Origin: Xiphydria camelus
Taxonomy: Eukaryota; Arthropoda; Insecta; Hymenoptera; Xiphydriidae
Direction: 5' to 3'
Assembly (NCBI GenBank): GCA_963678675.1
Contig: OY783197.1
Span: forward strand, 26,843,470 to 26,907,469
DNA length: 64,000 bases
The translations under genes and the position numbers were made by a program. The notes beneath the pieces were generated by a model. It ran no database searches and was not told the DNA's origin. It saw nothing but the letters and a program-made list of their open reading frames with translations. Below, piece by piece: positions 45,654 to 56,567 of this stretch (position 1 is the first letter of the stretch; every line of letters begins with the position of its first letter).

Positions 45654-46236
45654 TCCCGTATCGACTCGTCCCGATCTCGGAGCGTGCGACGTACGGATCC
45701 TTCATATCTTATTCATAACGACGACGGAGATACACAGGACGAGAAAGAAAAAGGTCGCGAATTCCGTCGTGTACCAAAGCTGGTCGGAGGAGCATACGAG
45801 ATATTCTCGAGGAAGCTTGACATAGGAGATATGCTAGTGCGAGTTATTATTTCGTCAGTAATTTTTTTTACATAGACAAGAATATTTAAAAAGTGATATA
45901 AATTTTAATCGATTTTTAATATATTTAATTTTACATTTGCCATTTCGATAATATTTATAATTATTACCTAACCTAATGTAATTAGAATTTTATTGAGATG
46001 AGATGGATTTGAATAGTTTTTTTTCGTTTAGTAGCATATTATCAAAATAAATCATCTACATGTGACGAGTTCACACGAGCCTTTCTATGGCATATTTCCC
46101 TAGATTCGTCCAGTGGGAATTTCTACGACAGAGTGACTCTCATGCACTCGCCACATGTCCTCCCTCGCACTTGCGTATCACTTTATGTCAAGCTCCCTCG
46201 AAAACACCTCGTATCGTATGAAGCATCCAAATATTT

Positions 46237-46238
<2 letters not shown>
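45654..46238. other. Unique spacer
   Basis: No supported feature. Confidence 0.4.

Positions 46239-46295
<57 letters not shown>
46239..46295 (+). repeat. (CT)n microsatellite, 57 bp
   Basis: A pure CT tract. The 88-codon and 60-codon frames through it are poly-Leu/Ser artefacts. Confidence 0.97.
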
Positions 46296-46299
<4 letters not shown>

Positions 46300-47128
46300 G
46301 TTCATACAGCAGCTCCGTCACGTGGCGCGACAAGTAATTAACATCGCGAAAGTCGCCCCGCCAGATGGCGCTCATCGATCGCTCTTTAAATCGCGATAAC
46401 GAGTTCACGTACGCGAGCTACTCGCGAAGGACGGCGCGGTGTAAGTGGATTATAACGATTAGCTGCACGTTCTGCAGTAAGTACCGCCTCCTGTTGCTTT
46501 CCTTCCTCCTCTTTACGATTACCGCGAACTTCCCTCGAACCGTTCAGCGCCGCCGAGTCCCTCTATAATCCGCGCGCGCGCGCCCGCTATTTTCTCATCG
46601 GAGAAATTTCTCGTCCTTATATAATATTATGCTATATACCCCCACGCGGCTTTAAGCTTTGCCGCCCGCAAAGCTTCTTGATTGGAATCCGAAGCAGACA
46701 CTTTTAATCAAACTTTCCCGCGGTACGAAATAATTAATTCGAAGAGGTGTTTAAATTACCGAGCGCCGCAAAAGTGGAGGGAGTTTCGGATATACCGAGT
46801 ATTTTGATTTCATTTGGGAAAGAGCCGCGGAGCGCGTTAAGGGCGAACGCGGCGAGGGGTGGGATATATAGAGGAGCTTTTGCGAGAGCTTTTAATCGTG
46901 TGGGATTAATTGATTCGATTTTGGGTTTTGGGTTTCTATATCGTTATGGTTTCACCGGACGTTGAGTTCGCTTGAAAAGGCGAATTAACTGCGTGATCGC
47001 GCGATATGCACTCGGAAGGGAGTGAGTGATCAATTAAAAGTTTATAATCAGTTTAAAATTCATTTTAAGTCGGCCGTTCCCGTTAATTTTCGTAATATAA
47101 TTTCCTCGATCAATGTCAAATATATGTA
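46296..47128. other. Unique non-coding stretch
   Basis: GCGCGCGCGCGCCCGC occurs near 46,574. No gene recognised. Confidence 0.4.
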
Positions 47129-47340
47129 GACGGAAAAATATATCGTATAGCATTTACAAAGTTTGCGGCAAATTTCGGGACGAGGTAATTACGATTTTAG
47201 CCAAATTTACGGCAAAGCTTGCAACATCTACAAGTTTTACTATAAATTTTACTAAAATTCGAGTTATCATAATAATAAATTGGCCTCGTTTCGAAATTTA
47301 CCACGAACTTTGTAAACGCTACGATTTCTTTTTTCCCATG
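47129..47340 (+). mobile_element. Element E3
   Basis: It starts GACGGAAAAATATATCG (first base changed) and ends CTTTTTTCCCATG. It has one unit with CATTTACAAAGTTTG against ACTTTGTAAACGCTACG, and AATTCGAGTTATCATAATAA against a shortened left arm, so about 25 bases of the left landmark are deleted. It is flanked by D-like sequence. Confidence 0.78.
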
Positions 47341-47420
47341 CACTGATCACTGAATTGGCAAGTTTGACTGATTCTGGAATTATTTGTCGTTCCGATTGAA
47401 AAATTTAAAAATTTTCAAAA
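47341..47420 (+). mobile_element. D-family fragment (D4) directly after E3
   Basis: GATCACTGAATTGGCAAGTT, GATTCTGGAATTATT and GATTGAAAAATTT match the D2 sequence that follows E1 (from about 18,914). Sequence before E3 (GATCAATGTCAAATATATG) weakly resembles that before E1. This suggests the E-in-D composite existed before both copies formed. Confidence 0.6.
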
Positions 47421-50400
47421 ACGACGATAAAGCGTATAAGCGGAGTAAAAATCCACAGCTCTCGCCTGATCGCATTTTTCATCCCCGAACGCAGACAGGC
47501 GCCGTCGAAACCTCGAGGAAGAATTTCGATCGAAAACTCGTGTACGGAAATTTCCCTCGAAGTATTCTGTCCCCCGGGGCGATATTGCCGTGACCCCGCG
47601 GAACGCGCGCGCGACCTCGACGTTGAATATTGCGGATGTGCAGCGGGTAACTTTACCATCGAGTCTGAGCGACGATGGGGATTCCGCGCGGGGGGATGGT
47701 GTGGGAAGGGCGATAAAAAACTGCCCGGAGTATACAGTGGCGAAGTATAAATTTCCATTTTGTGGCTCGTTCAACGGCAGTCTTATCGCTTGCGCCTGGT
47801 GGATGCGCGGAAATCTCCTCAGGATCGATGATGAGGGAAATATTGTTGCGTGACGGGCGCAACAAAATGACGTTAAACCGCGTTGATTGTTCTTTACGTT
47901 TTTCACGTTCGCTCTTTTCTACGGGAAAGTGTATCTGTATTTTCTTTACCGAGTGGACACGAGGACGTACGTCTTTTGATATTTCAGGGGTTCCAAAGAA
48001 AAACACGCGAAACGCTTCGCGGAGAAATGGAGAATCGAAGGTTCTGATGCAGGAATGTTTTTTTTTATAATTTTGTTGGACAATTTCGTCGCGAAACCTA
48101 AAATTTTATATACGAATTTTATCGTTACCCGAGTCACGGTTTTTGAGAAAAATTTGGCCCGAATGACGAACAAGCTGTGGCGCTCTTACGCAAATGGACG
48201 AAAACGACAGGGATACATCGTATACACAGTATAGCTCGCTTTCGAAGGGCGAGGCTGCGCCGCAATCTCGGGTAGTCGTGGACCTCGAACTTCGGGGAAG
48301 TCCCTTCGACTATCCGAATTGATTCACGGCCGCTCCCCAGCGAGACGGCAACCCTTGATGCCACGGTATACATTTCGGAGCACCTCGCGCACGATACGCC
48401 GTAGATAAGCGCGTTAAGAAATTAAAATTGCTGGCCCTCTCCCAGGGGAAATTCTTCATATGGCGGGGATCTCGTAATAAACTGCCTTTTTTTTTTATTC
48501 ATCAACGAATGGATACGCGTACCGATACATCTTCATCGAGACGTGAAAAAAGGAGTATTCAATTGGAAAAATTCCCTTCGACTCTCACCCGATTTCCAGC
48601 GCACCGCAAGCTCTCGCGTACATTCCGTCGCGAGACGCGACGCGATAATCGCGCAAAGCTAACGCCACAACGCGCGTGCAGCCAAGACTGTGCTATCCGG
48701 CCGGTGCGAAGCGGAGTCTCCAAATGGAAATTGAGCGGAACGACGGCGATAAAAGGCGAACGACTCGGCGGAGAAATCCCGCGTAAATCCGAGAACGTCG
48801 GGGCCAGGCGGCGCGTGAGATTATAACCTGCGAATCGCGTGCGATACGATCGAAGGATCCCCGGAGTTCAGCGAAGTCGCGATAAGCGACGGGGGGGTCT
48901 GCGCGGCGCGCGCTTCCATTCATAATTATAGCCAACTTTGGACAGCGGCACCGGGCGGCTGACTGTACTTCGCTTGCTCTCCTTCGCTGCGGCGGCCCCG
49001 CGGCTCGCCCCCCCCCCCCCCCCCCTGAGAGTAGGCATTACTACTCGACGGTAACAAGAGCCGCGTCGTCGTGTAGGTATATATGTACAGTCGGCGTCTA
49101 TGTGGGCGCCGCGTATACCTTATGTACCGCCGGGTACTGCACCCTCGGGTATCCACCCTCCGGAATTGCGGTTACTCCAATCGAATTTTAAGGATTTCTC
49201 CGACGGGTCACGCGCGCGCTCGATATACTCGACGATAAGCATAATACGACGATGCTTTCTCGGAAATCTTTACCGTCGCGGTCGTGTCGCGATCGATATT
49301 GCGGGGCTGTTGAATGCGTGAGGGAGACGTGGGCGAATTTCGATTTTCGTTTCGTTCAGGGGCAAGTCACGGTGGGTTGTACGAGTTTAATTTTAAAGGG
49401 AGAGAATAGGGAGTGTTTTTCGGTGAAATGAAGATACGCCTATATATACGGATGGTAAAATGTATAATATAAAGGGGGAGTTTGTAAATTAGCGGGGAAA
49501 AGTAAATCTTTAATAAAAACGGAATTCGAGAAGAATCGAAATTCTAAAAGTCTATTTACCAGATGATTATTGTGTTTTTATGAAATTTGAAATCGTTTAA
49601 AAATGAATAATATGCGGGTTCTCGTAATTTCGATTTTTCCTTAGAAAGAAAAATCTATTAAAAAAAATGTCTTTTATAGAGAAAAGAACAAAGCAAGAAA
49701 GGTAAATAAGTTGAAACTGATAATAGATGAATGAATATTTCAATATCGAATAGGAAATAACATTGATCGAAGTTTGTATTCTTTAAGCAGGGATATATAC
49801 ACTTTTTACGGCAAATGGATTATAGGAAATGGAACTACTGGAAGTTTATGGCACTTCTCAAGGATATCAAAAAAGTTCCGTAGAAGCAAAGTTTTGATAC
49901 CGCTCTGTCAAACTGGCAGTGCCGTTTAAAAGTTAATGCGTAAATGTAGCCGTATTGCTTCGGTATACGCCATATTGGACGCGTCGTTTTATGTCCCACC
50001 AATTTCAACTTGGCAGATACGAAATCGCGAATTCTAAAAACAGCCGAAACTAATTCTCGCAGGAGTTGCGATAAATTTTCCCGTCCGCTCAGGGTTAAGG
50101 GCCGGTGCGTCGGGACGCGTTTAGAATAATGGTTTCTACCTCTGAAGGTAAATCAACGGATCAACAAAAAATGGCTTAATCGTCCGCTTTAATCCCTCGA
50201 CACGCTTTGCGATGTTAAACAAAAGTCGACGAGGGACGCCAACTAGTCGCCTTTTGTGACTAGTCAAATTACGATTTATGAATTCCGTAGAAACTTTTTA
50301 ACCATTAATTATACCGGGAAAATTATTCCACCCATTATATATCTACATATGATTGATACTGTCTGCGATTGGAAATTCACTAATTTTTCAAAATTTAATA

Positions 50401-50492
50401 AAACGTAACTTCGTCCAAAGCTTAAGCCTTGGAAAAAAAAATCAAACGTTTCCACTGTAAATAAAAATACTACAAATAAAAGAGATTGACCC
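47421..50492. other. Gene-free stretch; CpG-rich at 47.5-47.75 and 48.55-49.3 kb
   Basis: Several frames of 100-163 codons overlap on both strands in the CpG-rich parts, none with motifs. ACTAGTC / GACTAGT at about 50,243-50,266 is a small hairpin. No gene is supported. Confidence 0.35.
49008..49025 (+). repeat. Poly-C tract, 18 bases
   Basis: An uninterrupted run of C in a CpG-rich block. G-tracts on the other strand could form four-stranded DNA, but there is only one run, so this is not a quadruplex prediction. Length is prone to sequencing error. Confidence 0.9.
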
Positions 50493-50542
50493 AAGTTGGC
50501 CCCTCGCTCTCATCCATTTCCAGGGCAACGAGGGGCCAACTT
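50493..50542. repeat. GGCC hairpin family, copy 5
   Basis: AAGTTGGCCCCTCG pairs with CGAGGGGCCAACTT. The loop CTCTCATCCATTTCCAGGGC is related to, but distinct from, the other loops. Flanks are AT-rich and unpaired. Confidence 0.75.
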
Positions 50543-51370
50543 TCCCCACACAAGTCGATAATAAATTGCATTAATAAAACAATTCCCGCGGACTTAATAG
50601 TGCAAGATCATAAAACCGGAAGCGAGACGAATTCCGTCCCGTTCTAGTCGCGCGCCGTAACGATTGAAATGAGTTTTACAGACTCGATTGCCTCTTTTGA
50701 AAACGTCATTATTATCCGAAGAAGAGAAGCAAAAGCCCGGCTGAGAGCGGATCGTATACGAATACATTTTTGACGCCCAACTCGCGCGAGCGAGTATCGA
50801 AAATCTCCATTACCATCGACGCCTGTTGATTTACATACACACGGGGGTGAAATTTGCATTTTCATTTTATTTTCGCCGCGCTCGCGCCGCGGCTGGATCG
50901 TTAAGTCGGGCGTTTCGAAGTATCGTTCTCGTCGACAGCGCGGGCGATGTATGCGCTCTGCCTTTCTCGATGATATATATCCGTCCTCTTCTAACGTCGC
51001 GACGTACCGAGCGCGAGCACTACGTTATACCGGTTTTGTACCGCGCTCGGGAGGTTCCGTGCGCTTTCGTAAAATATTCATTCCCGAATGAAACGTGACT
51101 GGAGTGTAGAACGGCGACGCGTGGTAATGTCGGCCGTTTATTTGACAGCGGTAATACAGTCGCTACGTACCGTGCAGCAGCCGCGGAATACGTGGGTACG
51201 CGCATTCGATAGTCGCATATTTCAAGTAGTGACGGGCGTGTAACGTCAGACACGCGCGGGCCGAGCCATCCGCCGCGATGTAGATGAGGCGGGGCACGAC
51301 ACGTAACGGTTACGGAATTAGTTGAGACGGTGCATCGATGTCAGACTGCCGGTGGGATTAGACTGGGGTA
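50543..51370. other. Unique stretch, CpG-rich at 50.87-51.3 kb
   Basis: No gene recognised. Confidence 0.4.
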
Positions 51371-51695
51371 GATTGTAATCAAAACTTGTATTAAATTTAA
51401 CGTAATTTCATATAAAGCTTTTATCCAATACGTGGTTGTAAAAGTTAATAAATAATAGAGTTATTAAGTAATTAATAAATTAATAAACTATTTTATTATT
51501 ATTAAGCATCCGATTAATTGATTAATATACTCTCATGAAATGTTTGGTATATTTAACAGAATTGCACGTAAAGCTCGATAAATTTGTTATAACAATTTCA
51601 ACAGGGAGTATATTAATTTTTATAATCGCGTACCCCGAATGAGAGCTTTATATATAGTTATATTCAATTTTAATAATACAAATTTTGCTTAGAAT
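51371..51695 (+). mobile_element. Element B4, internally expanded
   Basis: After TA it starts GATTGTAATCAAAACTTGTA and carries CTTTTATCCAATACGTGG on the left, with GGGAGTATATTAATTTTTAT and ATAATCGCGTAC on the right. It is longer than B1 and B2 because of extra AT-rich sequence around 51,450-51,540 (TTAATAAATTAATAAAC). The right end TTTTGCTTAGAAT is degenerate. Confidence 0.68.
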
Positions 51696-52436
51696 ATAAA
51701 TAGATCGTACTCTTAAATAGCTGTTGCTTAGAGTGCCAAATAATTTACATATTACATATAATTTTTGTAGGACGATAACTTTGTTATGTACGAGAAAATG
51801 TTGCCACTCGTTAACTGAATTCGGATGACATATTTTTCACGTGTCAAACGTTATACATCTACCCTTTCTTTTTCATGAAAAAATGAAATAAAAATGAAAT
51901 CTGATAGAGACCGAAGAAGATAAACCGGTAGAAGATAACGAAGATCCCGACAAACGTAGGATAGCCGGGTAAATGTTTGTCCGAGTGATTGTCCCGATAC
52001 ACTCCACTTTGACAAATTGCCAGAGCGCACGAACCTCGCAGTGGAAACGAAAAATAAAGAAGATAATAGTCGGGTGAGAGAGGCGAAAGACCGAGCAATT
52101 TGTCGGTTATGAGACGAGAGAGCATCCCGCAAATGGGATGTACTTCGCGCAAGCTCTACCCTCCATCGAATTGACTCGTTGTCTCGCTTTCGAAATGGTA
52201 TCTGTACCCGAGGCGGCTTAGACCAAGTTCCATACAGTCGGATCTACCGCGATGTCACCTCGAATTTTGTCAAGATTCTCTATATTTCGGATCCAAGCAC
52301 TTCATAACCTCCCATTTTTCCTTTTTATCTCTCAAAATTTTATAAAAAATAAAAATCTCCAAAATTGATCGTACGACAATTATGTTTTCTATTTTTTTTT
52401 GTACGCTGATTCCAAAACCATAGCTATTAGGTCGAT
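51696..52436. other. Unique non-coding stretch
   Basis: Two overlapping minus-strand frames of 93 and 97 codons at 51.85-52.15 kb show no recognised motifs. Confidence 0.4.
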
Positions 52437-52691
52437 ATATGAGGCTATCGGTGCAACAATGGCCTAACCCACAAATCTAGAGTCTTCGGGTTAGGCTAGC
52501 GTTGCATCCGTACATCAATGATAACAGTTAGTGCAACAAGTACCTGTGATGCTGCCATCCATGAACGACTATAAAAAAGTTGCTTTGGCCACTGTTGCCT
52601 CATAGTTATTACTGTTAGGGATAACATTGAAAGTTAAAAAGAAAACTGTAGATTTTTGGATTAGGCCATTGTTGCACTAATAGCCTCATAT
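52437..52691. repeat. Inverted-repeat element J, 255 bp
   Basis: ATATGAGGCTATCGGTGCAA, CAATGGCCTAACCC on the left face TTAGGCCATTGTTGCACTAA, TAGCCTCATAT on the right. GTGCAACA-type and CACTGTTGCCTCATAG-type subterminal copies recur inside in both orientations, a layout seen in elements with several transposase-binding repeats. Confidence 0.82.
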
Positions 52692-54494
52692 GCACCTAAA
52701 TAGAATATTAACACGTTTAACGGCAAAATATCGTGCAGCCCAAAGTGCATTTTACTCGTTACGAAACAATCCCCAACTTTCCTCCCCTATATACATTATC
52801 GCGGATATTCGGCTTCGAACATATTCGCCCCGCTATACGAACTCCGCGGTGCAGAGGTCTGCGCGAAGGTTCAGCAGGAGCTGCGCCCCGACGCGCACGT
52901 TTCTCGCGACGAGATTATGGGGACTTGCGGTGAAATAGTGGCTAAACGCTGCACGCTACTTCAACCCCCTCCTCAAACGGCCCTCGCCCGAGCATACGGG
53001 ATGAAGGGGGGAGGAAACGGCCGCGCGCGATTTCTTATGGTTCCTTGGCTCGCTCCTCGGGTTCGCCAAAATTGAACGGAAAATATACGGTTAACACGCG
53101 CCATGGCGCGAGAAGAAAAAAAGCTGCTTGGAAGAAAAAAAATGAGGACGAGGGGATGTGCATTAAAGTAGGAGGTAAATTGCAAAACGCAAAAAAAGAA
53201 GATGTAGAAAAAGAGCCCTCCGTCTCTCTACCCTACCCCTGCCCCTTTCTCTCGCGCCTCCCCGACGATGTTTTGTCCGAAAGCTAACGAGTCCTACTAC
53301 GCCGCATCTTCTCTCTGCGAGGTTTCGCTCTCTGCCCACCTCCCGGGGGTCTGCACCCTCGCGGGAGACACCGTCATCCACGATCGAGGGCGACGATTAT
53401 TTCGCGCGAGTTCTCCGAGAAATTCGACGATTTTCTGCTTCTTCCCAGATAGTCCGCTGTGTTTATTTTGCCGCGTGTGCGAATTTGGAAAAATAATTAT
53501 TTTTAACCCTTATATATGCATAGGTCGGATCTGCGGAACCCGGCAGTGATAAGAAATACTATAACTCGTAATTGAGGGTGGATTGATTTATCTTCATTTT
53601 AATTTTGCGATGGTAAATATATTTAGTGCAATATATGAAGATGCAGGTATAATATCTAACATTATTTTATTCGCTAAAAGAATTATTGTACATTTTATAA
53701 TCAAAATATAATTTATATCATAATTTGTATTCGAGTCTGAGAGACCCGACTTATGCACAGGAGTGTAATTTTTCTCAAATGAAAACGGGTAACGGGGAAC
53801 GGGTTCAGTTTTAAAACGGGTAATCTCTCTCTCTTGATGCGCTTGACGATTTATATGAGCTATAATTGCTTTACAATTCATACTCCTGACAACACAGATC
53901 ACATCAAATGCCACATTTCTCTCTGTCCAGATAACGTCCGACGATATTCAAATAATCCCATCATCCGCGATAGGAAAATGAATAATCGCGTGACCACATT
54001 TTCACCCATAAGTCGACGCTCGCGCTCCTCGCCCTACATGCGAGACAAGATAACCGCCAATTAGATTCCGACTCGCGCGCGGTGAATGCGTGGCATCTAT
54101 ACGCCGCCCGGCGGGACTTGGGTTCCTCGGGTAAGTCCATTGACAATCCGCGCGTTAGTCTCCCCGCGGATCTAGATTTGAGGCCGACCTCTCCCCCTGC
54201 ATAACCCTGTGTTATCCGGGGATTTGTGCCCCGGGCAAAAGTGCCTCGCACGACGGAATCTCCGCGAGAGTCCGCGCAACGTTCTCGCATCTACATTCGC
54301 TCGCGGTACAGTAGCCGCCAAAAGGAACTGCGGTTACGCGACTCGACGCGCGCGGCGCTCCACTCGCCGACGCAGGAGCGTATCTACGATGCATCTACCC
54401 CTGCGCCCAATGATTCTGATCGATCCGCTTTGGGTGATGGTATAATACTTTATCGAGATGACTGTAGCTCATGGCATTTGTCCGTCGTGGATTT
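52692..54494. other. Gene-free stretch
   Basis: CpG-rich around 52.85-53.05 and 54.05-54.4 kb. Frames of up to 114 codons on both strands lack motifs. 53.58-53.75 kb is AT-rich. No gene. Confidence 0.35.
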
Positions 54495-54628
54495 ATGGCA
54501 TTGTTCGGTACGAAACTGTAAATTCTGTAAGATGATATATTTTATAAAGTTACACAGCTTTCTTATGTGAGTTTATAGAATGTAATACTTTACAGAGCTT
54601 ACAGTTTCATACAGAATAACGCCATTAG
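54495..54628. repeat. Inverted-repeat element, family G, copy 2
   Basis: TGGCATTGTTCGGTACGAAA faces TTTCATACAGAATAACGCCA. TTA lies on both sides. The centre GTTACACAGCTTTCTTATGT matches G1. The two G copies differ mainly by small internal indels. Confidence 0.78.
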
Positions 54629-54719
54629 CCGAGGAATTTGAACGAAAGCAGGCGTAGTTTAGCGGTACGTAGGAATGTTACAGAAATTACTCGCACTCCG
54701 GGTCAAGTGAGTGAACAAC
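54629..54719. other. Short spacer
   Basis: Nothing recognised. Confidence 0.4.
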
Positions 54720-54832
54720 CGTTACAGCCGTGAGGTTAAATATAAAATCGCGTAAAGAAACAATGTAGTCACCACATGGAAAATGGTTACATTTCTTTGC
54801 ATAATTTTATATTCAATCTCGCGGCTGTAACG
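54720..54832. repeat. Imperfect hairpin L, 113 bp
   Basis: CGTTACAGCCGTGAGGTTAA, ATATAAAATCG on the left face TTTTATATTCAATCTCGCGG, CTGTAACG on the right, with AAAGAAACAATGTA against TACATTTCTTT near the loop. One copy in this window. The size and bulged stem would suit a pri-miRNA, but a small MITE is the simpler reading. Confidence 0.6.
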
Positions 54833-55354
54833 TTTGTGTTCCCTCGCACTAACCGGCGTGCGAATAATCCCTGCAACATTTCCATGTACCGCTCAACTAC
54901 GTCCGTGTCCATCCCAAGTTTCTCGACTACATCCACGGCGGACGGACGCTACGAGCTCGTACATCGTCTCTCGCGCCGTGCGGTGTATGAAATGTGTGCA
55001 CGAACTTGGCGTCTCTCTCTCTCTTTCATAATTATTATCGATTGCGCCCGTACACCTACAGAGCTAATCCCACGAGAGAGTTCCGTCATACGGAGGCGTT
55101 GGTTGTTACGTGTCGGTCGCGCTGCGGGAATGAGATATCGGCGGTAGTCACGTGGCGGGGAGGAAGGGTTGAGGTTCCCGAAAAGACAAAATCGTCGGGA
55201 GTGGCGCGCGCTGGAGGGCGAAACGGGCGTCGTTAACGATGATATTGTCGTCAATCCGACGTAGGACAACGAGACGACGTCTCTCCTTGAGGAAGTGTGC
55301 AGGAGCGAGGAGGACAGTAAATGCGAAAATTGCCTTCGGGAGTGGATTTGTATA
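54833..55354. other. Unique spacer
   Basis: CpG-rich in part. A 162-codon minus-strand frame overlaps plus-strand frames and shows no motifs. Confidence 0.35.
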
Positions 55355-55754
55355 CAGGGTGTTACACTTAATGATAGGCCGTAATTGCAAGGGCACATTA
55401 CTGAATCAATTTCCAGTAGAAAAGTTCCTATTAACATGTGTCCTAAAATGTCTGGTTTTCACGATACAGGACGTCAAAGTTTAAAAAAAAATTCGGTTTT
55501 TTAATAATATCTCAAAGATCCTTGTGCCGATTTTGTTGACATTTGGCACTGTTGTTTATTGTAATAAGACGCTAAGTTGGCACTAACTAGAAGATAATTA
55601 TGAGTTCCAGTGGCGTCCCCGGGGGACAGTCTCACGAATAATATTGACAAAAAAAGTGTACATTTTAGGACACGCGTTAATATGAACTTTTCTACTTGAA
55701 ATTGATTCAGTAATGTGCCCTTGCAATTACGGCCTATCATTAAGTAACACCCTG
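55355..55754. mobile_element. MITE with CAGGGTGTTA ends, 400 bp
   Basis: TATA then CAGGGTGTTACACTTAATGA on the left, and TCATTAAGTAACACCCTG then TATA on the right. Arms run about 95 bases: AGGCCGTAATTGCAAGGGCA, GAATCAATTTCCAGTAGAAA and GTGTCCTAAAATG all recur inverted. The centre is unique. Terminal CAGGGTGT and a TA-type flank are common in insect DNA elements. The superfamily is not decided here. Confidence 0.88.
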
Positions 55755-56173
55755 TATACCGCGTTGCGAGAGGGACGCAGCATAGCGATAAGGATAGCAG
55801 ATAAAGCGGGAGGGGGCGGTGTCGCGGTCCTTCGGCGCGAGAATGAGACACCTAATCTTCCACGACGTTGTATGAACTCTGATATGAGCGCCGCGCCGTC
55901 GACTCCTTTTTCTTGAAAGTACTTCGATGGACGGGTGGGGCGGTTATGGCGTTATCACACTTTTCTCATTTTAATAAAATCCCGCGCGCGCGGGGTCTGG
56001 CAATCTGTATGGAAGTTCGTCCCGAGGATTTTTCCGCGTTGAGATATCATGTGTGTACGTATAGAAAACTCTCGGAGACGTAACGCCGTCGTATAAAAAT
56101 CAAATTGTATGGTCGCACCCTCTACGTCAACCGCTTAATTTCCGTGCGCGCGCGCGTCGGGTCGTTCCAGCGT
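55755..56173. other. Unique spacer, CpG-rich in part
   Basis: No supported feature. Confidence 0.4.
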
Positions 56174-56567
56174 TAACCCGCGGAGAAAGTTATGGTCGTT
56201 CGATGGAGGAGAATAAATTTATGGGATATTTTTTTGTAGACGTAATGAGATCGTTTTTTTATTTCATATTACTCGCAGCAGCAAACGGATTTTTGTTGGT
56301 TAATTGGAAGAGATGGGCATTTTCAAAAATCTACATAAAGATAAAGCGTACAGTATGAAACCGTTTAACTTAACCCGCGAAAAAAAGTTATAGCTATTCG
56401 ATGGAAGGGGATACATTTATGAGATATATTTTGTAGACGTAATGATGTTATTTTTTTTTATTTCATATTACTCGCAGCTACTGACATATTTTTGTTTGTC
56501 AATTGAAAGAAATGAACATTTTTAAAAATCGAAATAAAGATAAAGCTTTATTCCTTTTTTAAAGCAA
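56174..56567 (+). repeat. Tandem repeat, two units of about 197 bp
   Basis: The units start TAACCCGCGGAGAAAGTTAT (56,174) and TAACCCGCGAAAAAAAGTTA (56,371). Shared landmarks are TTCGATGGA, TTTTGTAGACGTAATGA, TTTCATATTACTCGCAGC and AAATCGAAATAAAGATAAAG-like ends. A third, much weaker start may follow near 56,610 (CCAAAGTTATATAACGATTC). Confidence 0.75.

Noticed and set aside
46133..46399. 88-codon frame with poly-Leu/Ser
   Set aside because: It is the CT microsatellite read in frame.
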